NCBI GenBank assembly: GCA_038258425.1
Contig: JBBSPV010000033.1
Coordinates: forward strand, 1-43,829
Source of the DNA: DATLGB01 sp038258425
GTDB taxonomy: Bacteria; Actinomycetota; Thermoleophilia; Solirubrobacterales; Solirubrobacteraceae
Length of the DNA: 43,829 nucleotides
Reading direction: 5' to 3'
Below, one piece after another: positions 21,594 to 29,552 of this stretch (position 1 is the stretch's first letter; each line of letters begins with the position of its first letter). The notes beneath the pieces are model-generated. The model was not told the origin of the DNA. It worked only from the letters and a program-made list of their open reading frames with translations, and did no database searches. Both the position numbers and the translations under genes were made by a program.

Positions 21594-22841
21594 GTGGCGG
21601 CCGCCTTCGTGGCCGTCGCGCTCGGGGCCTTCCTCGGCGGCCGGGCGAGCGTCGGCCGGGCCCGCGCCGCCCCCTCGGGCGGGCCCGAGCGAGCCGAGGC
21701 CCCGTCGCCCACCCCGTCCTCGACGGAGCCGCCGGGGGCGAGCGTCGTCGAGGGCGACGGCACGCTGGACCTGGGCATCACCGAGCCGAACCCGGCCTTC
21801 CTCGTCCCCGGCGGCCCGCGGGCCTTCGCTCGCTGGCGACCCGCCCTGACGCAGCGGATCCGCCCGGCCTACTACCGCCTCGTGGTCGAGTGGGACAAGC
21901 TCGCCCGCCCCGACGGCACCGGGTTCGACGTCGCCCAGCCGACCACGGGCTGCCTGCGCGACGTCAGGCCGTGCGCGCCCTACCGCGGGCTCCGCGCGCA
22001 GTTCGCGGCGCTCAAGCGCGCGCAGGAGGCGGCTCCGGGCCGCTTCCAGCCCATGGTCGTCTTCACGTACACGCCGGCGGCCCTCGCCGCTCGGCCCCAC
22101 GGCTGCGAGCGCGCCCGGACCGCGCCGCGCTCGCGGCCGCCGCGCCCGGATGCCATCGGCATGTACCGCGCCACCGTCCGCGCCGTGCTCGCCGAGGCTC
22201 GCGCCCAGGGCGTCGACGTCCGCTACTGGAGCCCGTGGAACGAGCCCAACCACCCCTACTTCAGCTCGCCCCAGCGGACGCGATGCACGGGCGCCGCGCC
22301 GAGCGCCGCCGTGCGCCCCTACGTGCGCCTCGCGCGCGCCATGCAGGCCGAGCTCGACGCGGCGCCCGGCGAGCAGCAGCTCGTGCTCGGCGAGACCGCG
22401 GCCTTCACCACGCGGCGGGCCAACGCGACGACCGTGCAGGAGCTCATCGCGGGCCTTCCGCGCGGCCTGGTCTGCCGCTCGCCGGTCTACGGCCAGCACG
22501 CCTACCTCGGCGGCAAGGACCCGGTCGGCGCCGTCGCGCGGGCGCTGCGGCGCTTTCACTGCCCGCGCACGCCACAGATCTGGATCACCGAGACGGGCGC
22601 CGACGTCGGCCGCAGCGACGAGCGCTCGGCCTGCCTCGACGTGCACCGCCGGCTCGTGCGCTGGTACCGCGACCCGCGGGTGACGGCCGCCTTCCAGTAC
22701 ACGCTGCGCCAGGACGACCGCTTCCCGACCGGCCTCGTCGCCACGAGCCTCGCGCGCGCCTTTCCGACGCTGGGGGAGTGGGAGGCGTGGGGCGCGCGCC
22801 GCGACGCGCAGAGCCCGCCGCCGCGGCCGGCCTGCGGGTAG
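21594..22841 (+). CDS. Anchored or secreted clan GH-A-like glycoside hydrolase
   Basis: This 415-aa protein starts with a hydrophobic signal or anchor (AAAFVAVALGAFLGG), a Pro/Ser/Glu-rich linker to about residue 55, and a TIM-barrel domain. RYWSPWNEPNHPYFS contains E217 as acid/base and QIWITETGADVG contains E333 as nucleophile, the pair expected of clan GH-A (GH5/GH39/GH53-like). YYRLVVEWDKL and FTYTPAALA are further barrel strands. Substrate unknown. The start is uncertain: GTG 21594 lies downstream of basic residues (NRLRLG), which would suit a signal peptide, but reaching them would need a CTG start at 21573. Confidence 0.7.
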   Translation: MAAAFVAVALGAFLGGRASVGRARAAPSGGPERAEAPSPTPSSTEPPGASVVEGDGTLDLGITEPNPAFLVPGGPRAFARWRPALTQRIRPAYYRLVVEWDKLARPDGTGFDVAQPTTGCLRDVRPCAPYRGLRAQFAALKRAQEAAPGRFQPMVVFTYTPAALAARPHGCERARTAPRSRPPRPDAIGMYRATVRAVLAEARAQGVDVRYWSPWNEPNHPYFSSPQRTRCTGAAPSAAVRPYVRLARAMQAELDAAPGEQQLVLGETAAFTTRRANATTVQELIAGLPRGLVCRSPVYGQHAYLGGKDPVGAVARALRRFHCPRTPQIWITETGADVGRSDERSACLDVHRRLVRWYRDPRVTAAFQYTLRQDDRFPTGLVATSLARAFPTLGEWEAWGARRDAQSPPPRPACG

Positions 22842-22851
22842 GTCGGCGCCG

Positions 22852-24657
22852 GTGGCCGCGGTGCGCAACCTCGTCGGCCTCAAGGCCGTCGACAAGGGCT
22901 TCGGGAGCCGGTCGATCCTGCGCGACGTCACCCTCGGCGTCTCGGCGGGCGACCGGATCGGCATCGTCGGCGCCAACGGCGGCGGCAAGTCGACGCTGCT
23001 GCGGCTGATCGCCGGCGTCGAGGCCGCGGACGACGGGGCGGTCACGCGGGCCGGCGACGCCGACCTGGCCCTGCTCGGCCAGGGCGACGCGCTCGGAGCC
23101 GGGCGGACCATCCGCGACGTCGTCGTCGGCGGCCGCGCCGACCACGAGTGGGCCGGCGACGCGACCTTCCGCGGCGTGCTCGACGGGCTGCTCGGCGGCG
23201 TGGAGCTGCGCCGATTCCCCGCCGGGCTCGAGACCCCGGTCGACGCGCTCTCCGGCGGCGAGCGCCGCCGCGTCGCCCTCGCCGCCCTGCTGCTCGACGC
23301 GCCAGAGCTGCTGCTGCTCGACGAGCCGACGAACCACCTGGACGTCGAGGCGGTCGACTGGCTGGCCCGGCACCTGGCGGCGCGCCGGGGCTCGCTGCTC
23401 GTGGTCACCCACGACCGCTGGTTCCTCGACGCGGTGTGCACGGCGACCTGGGAGGTGGGGGACGGGACGGTGCGTCGCTACGACGGCGGCTACGCGGCCT
23501 ACGTCCTCGCGCGCGCCGAGCGCGAGCGCCTGGCGGCTGCCCACGACGAGCGGCGCCGCAACCTCCTGCGCAAGGAGCTCGCGTGGCTGCGCCGCGGGCC
23601 GCCGGCCCGTACGGCCAAGCCGCGCTTTCGCATCGACGCCGCCAACGCGCTGATCGCCGGCGAGCCCGAGCCGCGCGACCGCGCCGAGCTGCTGCGCTTC
23701 GCGTCGGCGCGGCTCGGCGACAAGGTGCTCGAGGCCGAGGGCATCTCCGTCGGCTTCGGGGCGGGACCGCCGGTGCTGCGCGAGGTGACCTGGCGGCTCG
23801 GGCCCGGCGACCGGGTGGCGCTCGTCGGCGTCAACGGGTCGGGCAAGACGACGCTCGTGCGGGCGCTGGCCGGCGAGGTCGCGCCCACCGCCGGCGTCGT
23901 CGAGCGCGGGGCGACCGTCCGGCTGGCCCATCTCTCCCAGCGCACGGCCGAGCTGCCGGGGCAGATGCGCATACTCGAGTCGCTCGAGGCCGTGCGCGGG
24001 CGCACGACGCTCAGCGACGGACGCGAGCTCACCCCCGGCCTGCTGTGCGACCGCTTCGGCTTCCGGGGCGAGCGGGCCCGGACACCGGTGCGCGACCTCT
24101 CCGGCGGCGAGCGCCGCCGGCTGCAGCTCATGCGGCTCATGATGCAGGGGCCGAACGTCCTGCTGCTCGACGAGCCGACGAACGACCTGGACATCGACAC
24201 GCTGACGGCGCTGGAGGACCTGCTCGACGCCTGGCCCGGCACGCTCGTCGTCGTCAGCCACGACCGCTACTTCGTGGACCGGGTCTGCGGCGACGTCTAT
24301 GCGCTCCGGGCCGAAGGTCGCGGGGTGCGCCACCGGCCGGGCGGCGTCGAGCAGTACGTCGAGCTGCGGGCCCGGGCCGCCGAGCTCGCGGCGCCGGTCG
24401 CGCGCCCGCCGCGTGGCGCCGCGCACGCGCCGCCGCGCGGCGCGGCCGTCCGGGAGGCGCGCAGGGCGGTCATCCGGCTGGAGCGCGACCTCGACCGCCT
24501 CGCCGGGCGCGAGGTCGCGCTGCACGAGCAGATGGCGGCCAGCGCGACCGACCACGTCCGGCTGCGCGAGCTGCAGGCCGAGCTCGGCGCGCTCGCGGCC
24601 GAGCGCGATCGGCTCGAGGCGGCGTGGCTGGACGCGTCGGAGGCGCTGGAGGCCTGA
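22852..24657 (+). CDS. ABC-F family ATPase (Uup-like)
   Basis: This 601-aa soluble protein has two ABC domains and no membrane segments. NBD1: Walker A GANGGGKST (40-48), signature LSGGERRRVALA, Walker B LLLLDEPTNHLD. NBD2: Walker A GVNGSGKTT (about 326-334), LSGGERRRLQLM, LLLLDEPTNDLD. The linker includes RKELAWLRRGPPARTAKPRF, the Uup-type motif. The C-terminus is a coiled coil (AVIRLERDLDRLAGREVALH onward), also Uup-like and DNA- or ribosome-binding. ABC-F proteins act on the ribosome; Uup affects transposon excision and stalled ribosomes. The following 382 bp carry only repeats. Confidence 0.9.
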   Translation: MAAVRNLVGLKAVDKGFGSRSILRDVTLGVSAGDRIGIVGANGGGKSTLLRLIAGVEAADDGAVTRAGDADLALLGQGDALGAGRTIRDVVVGGRADHEWAGDATFRGVLDGLLGGVELRRFPAGLETPVDALSGGERRRVALAALLLDAPELLLLDEPTNHLDVEAVDWLARHLAARRGSLLVVTHDRWFLDAVCTATWEVGDGTVRRYDGGYAAYVLARAERERLAAAHDERRRNLLRKELAWLRRGPPARTAKPRFRIDAANALIAGEPEPRDRAELLRFASARLGDKVLEAEGISVGFGAGPPVLREVTWRLGPGDRVALVGVNGSGKTTLVRALAGEVAPTAGVVERGATVRLAHLSQRTAELPGQMRILESLEAVRGRTTLSDGRELTPGLLCDRFGFRGERARTPVRDLSGGERRRLQLMRLMMQGPNVLLLDEPTNDLDIDTLTALEDLLDAWPGTLVVVSHDRYFVDRVCGDVYALRAEGRGVRHRPGGVEQYVELRARAAELAAPVARPPRGAAHAPPRGAAVREARRAVIRLERDLDRLAGREVALHEQMAASATDHVRLRELQAELGALAAERDRLEAAWLDASEALEA

Positions 24658-24680
24658 GCGGGGCCCAATCCGCGTGCCGC

Positions 24681-24837
24681 TGGTGTCACCCTGGTCGCCG
24701 GGGTCACCCTGGCCGCCGGGTCGCCGAGGGTCGCCGGGGTCACCGAGGGTCGCCGGGGTCACGAAAAGGTCGCTGGGGTCACGAAGGCCGCCGGGGTCAC
24801 CGAGGGTCGCCGGGGTCACCCAGGTCGACCACGTCAC
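24681..24837. repeat. About 9 tandem units of a 17-20 bp repeat
   Basis: Units near the consensus GAGGGTCGCCGGGGTCACC begin at 24691, 24709, 24726, 24745, 24763, 24783, 24802 and 24821, after a partial one at 24681. Lengths vary from 17 to 20 bp, so no reading frame is kept. Each unit is an imperfect palindrome (GGTCGC-CGGG-GTCACC). It lies in the 382-bp gap 24658-25039 between convergent genes; the gap also holds the 24852 palindrome and a 22-bp repeat, and no gene. Confidence 0.85.
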
Positions 24838-24851
24838 TCGAAAGCCGGGGT

Positions 24852-24867
24852 GGTCGCGCCGGCGACC
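24852..24867. repeat. Palindrome GGTCGC-GCCG-GCGACC, copy 3
   Basis: This 6-bp stem with a 4-nt loop matches the cores at 5136-5151 and 5220-5235. It lies between the 3' ends of convergent genes and might help end transcription on both strands, although no U-tract follows. Confidence 0.7.
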
Positions 24868-24924
24868 CGCAACGGTCCGGCGAGCACTCCACGTCCCGCC
24901 GGCAGCGCCCTGGTCGGGGTCGTG

Positions 24925-25010
24925 GACCGCCCGCCCGGCCGCCCATGACCGCCCGCCCGGCCGCCCATGACCGCCCGCCCGGCCGCCCATGACCCCCCGG
25001 CCGCCATCCG
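24925..25010. repeat. 22-bp direct repeat, three exact copies plus a partial
   Basis: Exact units at 24925-24946, 24947-24968 and 24969-24990 each start GACCGCCCGCCCGG and end CCCAT; a degenerate fourth follows from 24991. It ends about 30 bp before the stop codon of the minus-strand gene at 25040. Confidence 0.85.
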
Positions 25011-25039
25011 CGCCGTTCGCCGGCCGCCCGGGCCGCGCC

Positions 25040-26422
25040 TCACGTGTTCAGCGACGCCAGCAGCCACAGCGCCAGCGACGTGAAGCCGATCATCACCCCG
25101 AGCATCCAGTACTGCGAGCGCACGGCCTGCTGGGGGCGGGTGTACATCGACAGCGCCCGGTCGTGGGCCAGCGTGAGCCCGGCGACGTGCCCGCAGACCA
25201 CGAAGCCGACCTGCAGATACCAGGCGGCGTCCTGGCTGAGCACGGAGTAGTCGATCGCGGCCGTCGCCGTCCCGAGCAGGTTCCAGCCCTGCCCGAGCGG
25301 GTCCGACGCGAGATAGCTCATGGCCTGGCCCTGGAAGACGAGCTCGGTGAGGTAGTGCGCCATCGCGTAGACCAGGGCGATGGGCACGAGGGAGTGGACG
25401 AAGGCCCGGCGCAGACGCACGGCGTCGAAGCCGCCGCCGACCGTCTCGGCACCCGAGATCCCCAGCGCGTAGAAGCCGGCGATCAGCAGCGGCCCGAGCA
25501 GCAGGCCGACGCTGTCGGCGAGCGTGGTCGCCTGGTCGGGGGCGAAGCCGGCCGCGGTCCAGAGGTCGTTGAGCGCGGGGCCGAGCCCCGACGTCCAGGC
25601 CGGGCCCTGCGAGAGGCCGTCGAAGGTGACGGTGCCGATCATCACCGCCACGACGGCGACCGTGCCGGGCATCGGGTCCAGGCGGGGGAGCCCGCTCAAC
25701 GGGGGCCGGACGCCGAGCACGCGGTCGCGCGTCTCGAACACCGACAGCCGGGCGAAGAGCCCGAAGTAGACGCCGAAGGCCTCCGCCCGGCGAGCCCACG
25801 GCTCGACCCCGTACACGGCCATGCCCGCCCAGGTGACCAGCGAGTAGAGGACCGCGCAGGTGGCGATGCGCGACGGGAAGTCGCCGTAGCGACCGACGAG
25901 CTCGGTCCACGTGAAGGCCAGCAGCCCGAGCGCCGCGGGCCAGCGGCCGAGCGCCTCCGGGTAGGGCAGGTGCACGGCCGGGCGGCCGGCGCGGGCTCGC
26001 GCGATCAGCCACCCGACCGCACGGCCGACCGCGCGCCACGGGTTCACGGCCCGGAAGACGTCGCCGAGCAGCAGGCTGGCGAAGGCCAGGCCGACCCAGA
26101 AGACGACGTAGACGAACGTCGGCGCGACGTTGTCCTGGCTGCCCTGCTCGCCCGCGTACCCGGCCCAGACCACGCCGGCCAGGCACGCGACCCCGAGCGT
26201 CGCGGCCGCGAGCTCGACCGGCCGGGAGCCGAGCGTGCGCCCGACCGCGCCGAGCGAGCGCCAGGCCGGGTGTTCGAGCCGCGGGGTCGGCCACAGCACG
26301 GCCAGCCCGACGAAGGAGGCGACGAGCACGAGCGCCGCCGCCCAGGCGAACAGCCACTCCGGGATGGGCAGGTCCGCCCGCTGGACGAGGCCGTGCGCGA
26401 TGACCAGCGGGCCTGCCGGCAC
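25040..26422 (-). CDS. Polytopic membrane protein ('fenitrothion hydrolase'-like family)
   Basis: This 460-aa protein has about 11-12 transmembrane helices. It begins AHGLVQRADLPIPEWLFAWA, a signature of an actinobacterial family that databases often name fenitrothion hydrolase; that name comes from one pesticide-degrading isolate, and nothing catalytic is recognisable. Conserved charged positions inside membranes (LGDVFRAVNPWRAVGR, HYLTELVFQGQ, CGHVAGLTLAHDRAL with several His) suggest metal or quinone binding, or a transport path. GTG 26422 lies 10 bp after the lipoprotein stop, so they form an operon. Function unknown. Confidence 0.65.
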   Translation of the reverse strand: MPAGPLVIAHGLVQRADLPIPEWLFAWAAALVLVASFVGLAVLWPTPRLEHPAWRSLGAVGRTLGSRPVELAAATLGVACLAGVVWAGYAGEQGSQDNVAPTFVYVVFWVGLAFASLLLGDVFRAVNPWRAVGRAVGWLIARARAGRPAVHLPYPEALGRWPAALGLLAFTWTELVGRYGDFPSRIATCAVLYSLVTWAGMAVYGVEPWARRAEAFGVYFGLFARLSVFETRDRVLGVRPPLSGLPRLDPMPGTVAVVAVMIGTVTFDGLSQGPAWTSGLGPALNDLWTAAGFAPDQATTLADSVGLLLGPLLIAGFYALGISGAETVGGGFDAVRLRRAFVHSLVPIALVYAMAHYLTELVFQGQAMSYLASDPLGQGWNLLGTATAAIDYSVLSQDAAWYLQVGFVVCGHVAGLTLAHDRALSMYTRPQQAVRSQYWMLGVMIGFTSLALWLLASLNT

Positions 26423-26432
26423 GGCGTGGGCG

Positions 26433-27452
26433 TTAGCGCAGCGCGGCCTTCACGGCCTGCTCGAAGTCGTCCATGCCGATCGAGCCCTCGAGGCGGGCGG
26501 CGATCCGGCCGTTGCGGTCGACGGTGAACAGCCAGGGCTCCGAGCGCAGGCGGAACGCCGCGAGCGGGTCGCGCACGCCCTGGTTCGGGTCGTTGCGCCG
26601 GTAGACCTCCTGGTGGATGAAGGCCATCCGGTCACCGTACTTCGCCTTGAGCTGCAGCATCTCGTCCGTGACCGGCCCGCACACGCGCGACTGGCAGAGC
26701 TGGGGCGTCGCGAACAGCAGCGCCACCGGCTGCTTGCCCACCACGTCGGCGAACGACTTGCGCGCGAGCTCGGGCGCCGGCGGCAGGCGCGTGTCGAGCA
26801 TCGCGACGTTGCCCTTGACGGAGCCGAGCGTGTCCGTGGTGACCTTGGGCGCCGGCTCGCCGACGTCGGGGATCCTGTCCGCTCTCCGCGAGGAGACCTG
26901 GATGGCCAGCGGCGCGGCCACGGGAGCGCCGCCCTCCGGCCGCGTGACGACCAGGACCTTCCAGACGCCGGGCTTCTCGAGCGGCAGCCGGGTCTCGTAC
27001 ACGGCCGCGAACGGGTCCGTCTCGCTCGCCGCCTGGCGCGAGCGGTAGCGCGGCTCGGTCACGAGCACGTCGGCCGGGGCGGCGATCGGCCCGCGGATCG
27101 GCCCGCCGCCACGGCGCTGGAGGTAGACGACGGTGCGGCCGTACTGGAAGCGCTGGGCGCCGTTGATGAGGCCGAACGCCAGCCGGCTCGACGGCGGGCG
27201 GAAGACGGACGTCGCTGCGACCGCCTGCAAGCCCTCGCTGGTCCCGAAGTGGGTGGCGAAGGCCTCGAGCGTCTGACCCCGGCCCGGCTTGGGAAAGGCC
27301 GTGGCCTTGACCGCCTGGGCGTCGGTGACCTGGTTGCGCACGGACGCCTTCACGGACCGGACGGGGTCCGGGGAGGCTTCCTCGCCGCCGCCGCAGCCGA
27401 CGACGACGGACGTCAGCAGCGCGACCGGAAGCAGCACGTGCGGTCGGAACAT
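26433..27452 (-). CDS. Lipoprotein with thioredoxin/SCO-like C-terminal domain
   Basis: This 339-aa protein has a lipoprotein signal with lipobox SVVVGC (Cys20), an extracytoplasmic region to about residue 195, and a C-terminal thioredoxin-like fold: IPDVGEPAPKV..., LLFATPQLCQSRVCGPVTDEM and WLFTVDRNGRIAARLEGSIG. The cysteines are C-x4-C rather than C-x2-C or SCO1's C-x3-C, so either redox or metal-binding chemistry is possible. The N-terminal half contains a beta-rich segment (VWKVLVVTRPEGGAPVAAPL) like periplasmic sensor or chaperone domains. It leads the operon with the polytopic membrane protein, and may assemble or load it. TACTCT lies 7 nt before ATG 27452. Confidence 0.75.
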   Translation of the reverse strand: MFRPHVLLPVALLTSVVVGCGGGEEASPDPVRSVKASVRNQVTDAQAVKATAFPKPGRGQTLEAFATHFGTSEGLQAVAATSVFRPPSSRLAFGLINGAQRFQYGRTVVYLQRRGGGPIRGPIAAPADVLVTEPRYRSRQAASETDPFAAVYETRLPLEKPGVWKVLVVTRPEGGAPVAAPLAIQVSSRRADRIPDVGEPAPKVTTDTLGSVKGNVAMLDTRLPPAPELARKSFADVVGKQPVALLFATPQLCQSRVCGPVTDEMLQLKAKYGDRMAFIHQEVYRRNDPNQGVRDPLAAFRLRSEPWLFTVDRNGRIAARLEGSIGMDDFEQAVKAALR

Positions 27453-27459
27453 CGCCAGC

Positions 27460-27465
27460 AGAGTA
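27460..27465 (-). promoter_or_regulatory. -10 box TACTCT for the lipoprotein operon
   Basis: Minus-strand TACTCT ends 7 nt before ATG 27452, without a Shine-Dalgarno sequence between. Confidence 0.45.
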
Positions 27466-27469
27466 GGAC

Positions 27470-27496
27470 GGGCGCTTCAGCGCCCGCTAAGCGGGC
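27470..27496 (-). terminator. Two overlapping alternative hairpins after the SDR gene
   Basis: GGGCGCT-TC-AGCGCCC (27470-27485) and GCCCGC-TAA-GCGGGC (27482-27496) share the bases 27482-27485, so only one can form at a time. They lie 9-35 bp downstream of the SDR stop on the minus strand and just upstream of the lipoprotein's -10 box. No U-tract follows. A terminator is the simplest reading. Confidence 0.45.
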
Positions 27497-27504
27497 CGGC
27501 GGTC

Positions 27505-28326
27505 TCACACCCCCAGCGCCGGCAGCCCCGTCCAGCCGAGGCTCAGCTCGACGAGCCGTTCGCGCGCCGCCGGATCCAGGGCCTGGCCGTCGGGGCGGGC
27601 CTCGTTGCGGCGGTCGTAGAAGCGGCCGGTGACGCCGTCGAGCGCGGGGTCGACCGCGAGCCGGGCGACGGCGTCCACGCCGGTCTCCAGTGAGTCCACG
27701 TTGCGGCCCGGGACGATCTTCGTCGGCATGTACGTGCCCGGGTGCAGGCTGTTGACCGTCACCTCGGCGGGGTCCACGCGCCCCGCGAGGGCCATGCCGA
27801 AGGTGATCTGGGCGAGCTTGGACTGGCCGTAGGCGCGGCCGCCGTCGTAGGCGCGCTCGAGCATCGGATCGTCGAAGTCCATGGGCGCCTGCCCGAGCGA
27901 GGCGACGTGCACGACGCGCGCGGGCGCCGAGGCCCGCAGCTTGGGCAGCAGCTCGACGGTGAGGGCGAAGGTCGCGAGGTAGTTGACCGCGAGGCGCAGC
28001 TCGTACCCGTCGCGGCTCTCGCGGCGCTCCCGGCCGTCCGGCTCGCCCGAGCCGATGCCGGCGTTGTTGACGAGCACGTGGAGGGCGTCGAGGTCCTCGG
28101 CGACCTCGCCGGCCAGGCCGTGCACCTCGGTCAGCGAGGCGAGGTCGGCGCGGAAGGCCCGGACGCGGTCGTGGCCGGCGGCGTCGCGCACCGTCTCGAG
28201 CGTGGCCTCGAGGCGCTCCGGGTCGCGGCCGTGCAGGGCCACGGTGTGGCCGTCGGCGGCGAGGCGGGTGGCGACGGCGCGGCCGAGGCCGTCCGTCGCG
28301 CCGGTGATGAGGATCGTGCGGGGCAT
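27505..28326 (-). CDS. Short-chain dehydrogenase/reductase
   Basis: This 273-aa SDR has the Rossmann motif TGATDGLG (8-15) for NAD(P), NNAG (87-90), and the catalytic S143, Y166 and K170 (YGQSK). The R/D-rich sequence HGRDPERLE after strand 2 favours NADP(H). It resembles retinol-dehydrogenase-type or light-dependent protochlorophyllide-like actinobacterial SDRs; substrate unknown. It shares a 10-bp bidirectional promoter element with the AraC gene, with ATG 28326 six nt from TAGACC. Confidence 0.85.
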   Translation of the reverse strand: MPRTILITGATDGLGRAVATRLAADGHTVALHGRDPERLEATLETVRDAAGHDRVRAFRADLASLTEVHGLAGEVAEDLDALHVLVNNAGIGSGEPDGRERRESRDGYELRLAVNYLATFALTVELLPKLRASAPARVVHVASLGQAPMDFDDPMLERAYDGGRAYGQSKLAQITFGMALAGRVDPAEVTVNSLHPGTYMPTKIVPGRNVDSLETGVDAVARLAVDPALDGVTGRFYDRRNEARPDGQALDPAARERLVELSLGWTGLPALGV

Positions 28327-28332
28327 CCGGCG

Positions 28333-28342
28333 GGTCTACCCT
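28333..28342. promoter_or_regulatory. Bidirectional -10 element GGTCTACCCT
   Basis: Minus strand TAGACC (28338-28333) lies 6 nt from the SDR ATG; plus strand TACCCT (28337-28342) lies 6 nt from the AraC GTG. The two start codons are separated by only 22 bp. Confidence 0.5.
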
Positions 28343-28348
28343 CCGGGC

Positions 28349-29128
28349 GTGAGCCTGGTCATCCGCGAGTTCGAGCCGGATCCGGCCCTGCGCGGCGTCG
28401 TCCTGCGGGCCGCGGACTACGCCGAGCGCGGAGCGGCGCCGGCACGCCGCCTCGAGGGGCCGCTGCTCGGCGTGGTCGTGCTCGTCTCGCTCGGCCCCGA
28501 CATCGTCGTCGACGGCGCGCGCACGGGCTCCTTCGCCGCGGGCCTGTGGGACCGCCCGGTCTCCACCGGCCACGACGGCGAGCAGGCCGGCTACCAGCTC
28601 TCCCTCGACCTGTCCGAGGCGCGGCGGCTGCTCGGCGTCCCCATGGGCGAGCTCGCCAACCGGCTGGTGGCGCTCGAGGATCTGCTCGGGCCGTTCGCGG
28701 CCGAGCTAGCCGAGCGGCTGGCCGCGGCGCCCGACGCGCAGATGCGGCACGCCGTCGCCCAGCGGCTGCTTGCCGCGCGGCTCGCCGAGGGGCCGTGCGG
28801 ACGGCCCGAGGTCGGCCGCGTGCTCGCGCGCCTGCGCGCGTCGGACGGGGCGGCCCGCGTGGAGGGACTGGCCGCGCAGGTCGGCTGGAGCCGGCGCCAT
28901 CTCGCGGCGCGCTTTCGCGAGGAGATCGGCCTGCCGCCGAAGACCGTGGCCCGGATCGCGCGCGTGTCGCGCGCCACCGACCTCCTGCGGACGGGGCGAG
29001 GCCTGGCCGACGTCGCCTACGAGGCCGGCTACGCCGACCAGCCGCACTTCAACCGCGAGTTCCGCGAGCTCGTGGGCTGTGCCCCGGGCCAGTTCCCATT
29101 CGTCCAAGACGTCGCGGCCGCCGCGTGA
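28349..29128 (+). CDS. AraC-family transcriptional regulator
   Basis: This 259-aa regulator has an N-terminal sensor domain (VIREFEPDPALRGVVLRAAD..., with GLWDRPVSTGHDGEQAGYQL) and a C-terminal double HTH (165-250): LAAQVGWSRRHLAARFREEI and LADVAYEAGYADQPHFNREF with the GYxDQPHF core. It is related in layout to the AraC protein at 4382-5086 but not a close copy. Start GTG 28349. It is 22 bp from the divergent SDR start and 13 bp upstream of a VOC gene, so it likely controls one or both. Confidence 0.85.
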   Translation: MSLVIREFEPDPALRGVVLRAADYAERGAAPARRLEGPLLGVVVLVSLGPDIVVDGARTGSFAAGLWDRPVSTGHDGEQAGYQLSLDLSEARRLLGVPMGELANRLVALEDLLGPFAAELAERLAAAPDAQMRHAVAQRLLAARLAEGPCGRPEVGRVLARLRASDGAARVEGLAAQVGWSRRHLAARFREEIGLPPKTVARIARVSRATDLLRTGRGLADVAYEAGYADQPHFNREFRELVGCAPGQFPFVQDVAAAA

Positions 29129-29141
29129 CAGGCTCGCCGGC

Positions 29142-29510
29142 ATGAAGCTCTATCCGTCGTTTCGCTACCAGGACGCTCGGGCCGCCCACCAGTGGCTCCA
29201 GGACGCGTTCGGCTTCGAGCCGAACGCCATGCACGAGGGGGAGGGGGGTCGGGTCGAGCATGCGCAGATGCGCTGGGGCGACTCCATGATCATGTTCGGC
29301 TCGACTCGCGGCGACGCGAGCGACCGCGTCGTCGGCACGGGCTGGACCTACGTCTCGTGCGATGACCCCGACGCGTTGTACGCACGGGCGGTGGGGGCCG
29401 GGGCCGAGGTGATCCGCGAGCTCACGGACACCGACTACGGCTCTCGCGACTTCGGCGTCCGCGATCCCGAGGGCAACGAGTGGAACTTCGGGACCTACGA
29501 GCCGTCGTGA
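29142..29510 (+). CDS. VOC family protein
   Basis: This 122-aa protein has LYPSFRYQDARAAHQWLQDA, the first beta-alpha motif, then GRVEHAQMRWGDSMIMFGS, and a C-terminal half ending RDPEGNEWNFGTY. H41-region and the terminal Glu/Trp give some metal-ligand character. This form (PSFRYQDARAA) is typical of the PhnB-like/DUF-type VOC group whose function is unassigned. It follows the AraC gene by 13 bp in the same direction and is probably cotranscribed. Confidence 0.8.
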   Translation: MKLYPSFRYQDARAAHQWLQDAFGFEPNAMHEGEGGRVEHAQMRWGDSMIMFGSTRGDASDRVVGTGWTYVSCDDPDALYARAVGAGAEVIRELTDTDYGSRDFGVRDPEGNEWNFGTYEPS

Positions 29511-29552
29511 CGTCGCCCGGAGGGAGGAGCTTGCGACGACCGTACGGCGAGA

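Noticed and set aside
24681..24837. CRISPR array
   Set aside because: The repeats are adjacent, with no unique 30-40 bp spacers between them, and no cas gene is in the window.
24681..24990. Collagen-like Gly-x-y protein encoded by the 24.7-25.0 kb repeats
   Set aside because: GDPGD-like translations arise from GC-rich repeats, but units vary from 17 to 20 bp and shift the frame, and no start site or conserved domain supports it.
25040..26422. Literal fenitrothion (organophosphate) hydrolase
   Set aside because: The name is inherited by annotation transfer; no hydrolase motif or metal-binding catalytic cluster of phosphotriesterases is seen in this polytopic protein.
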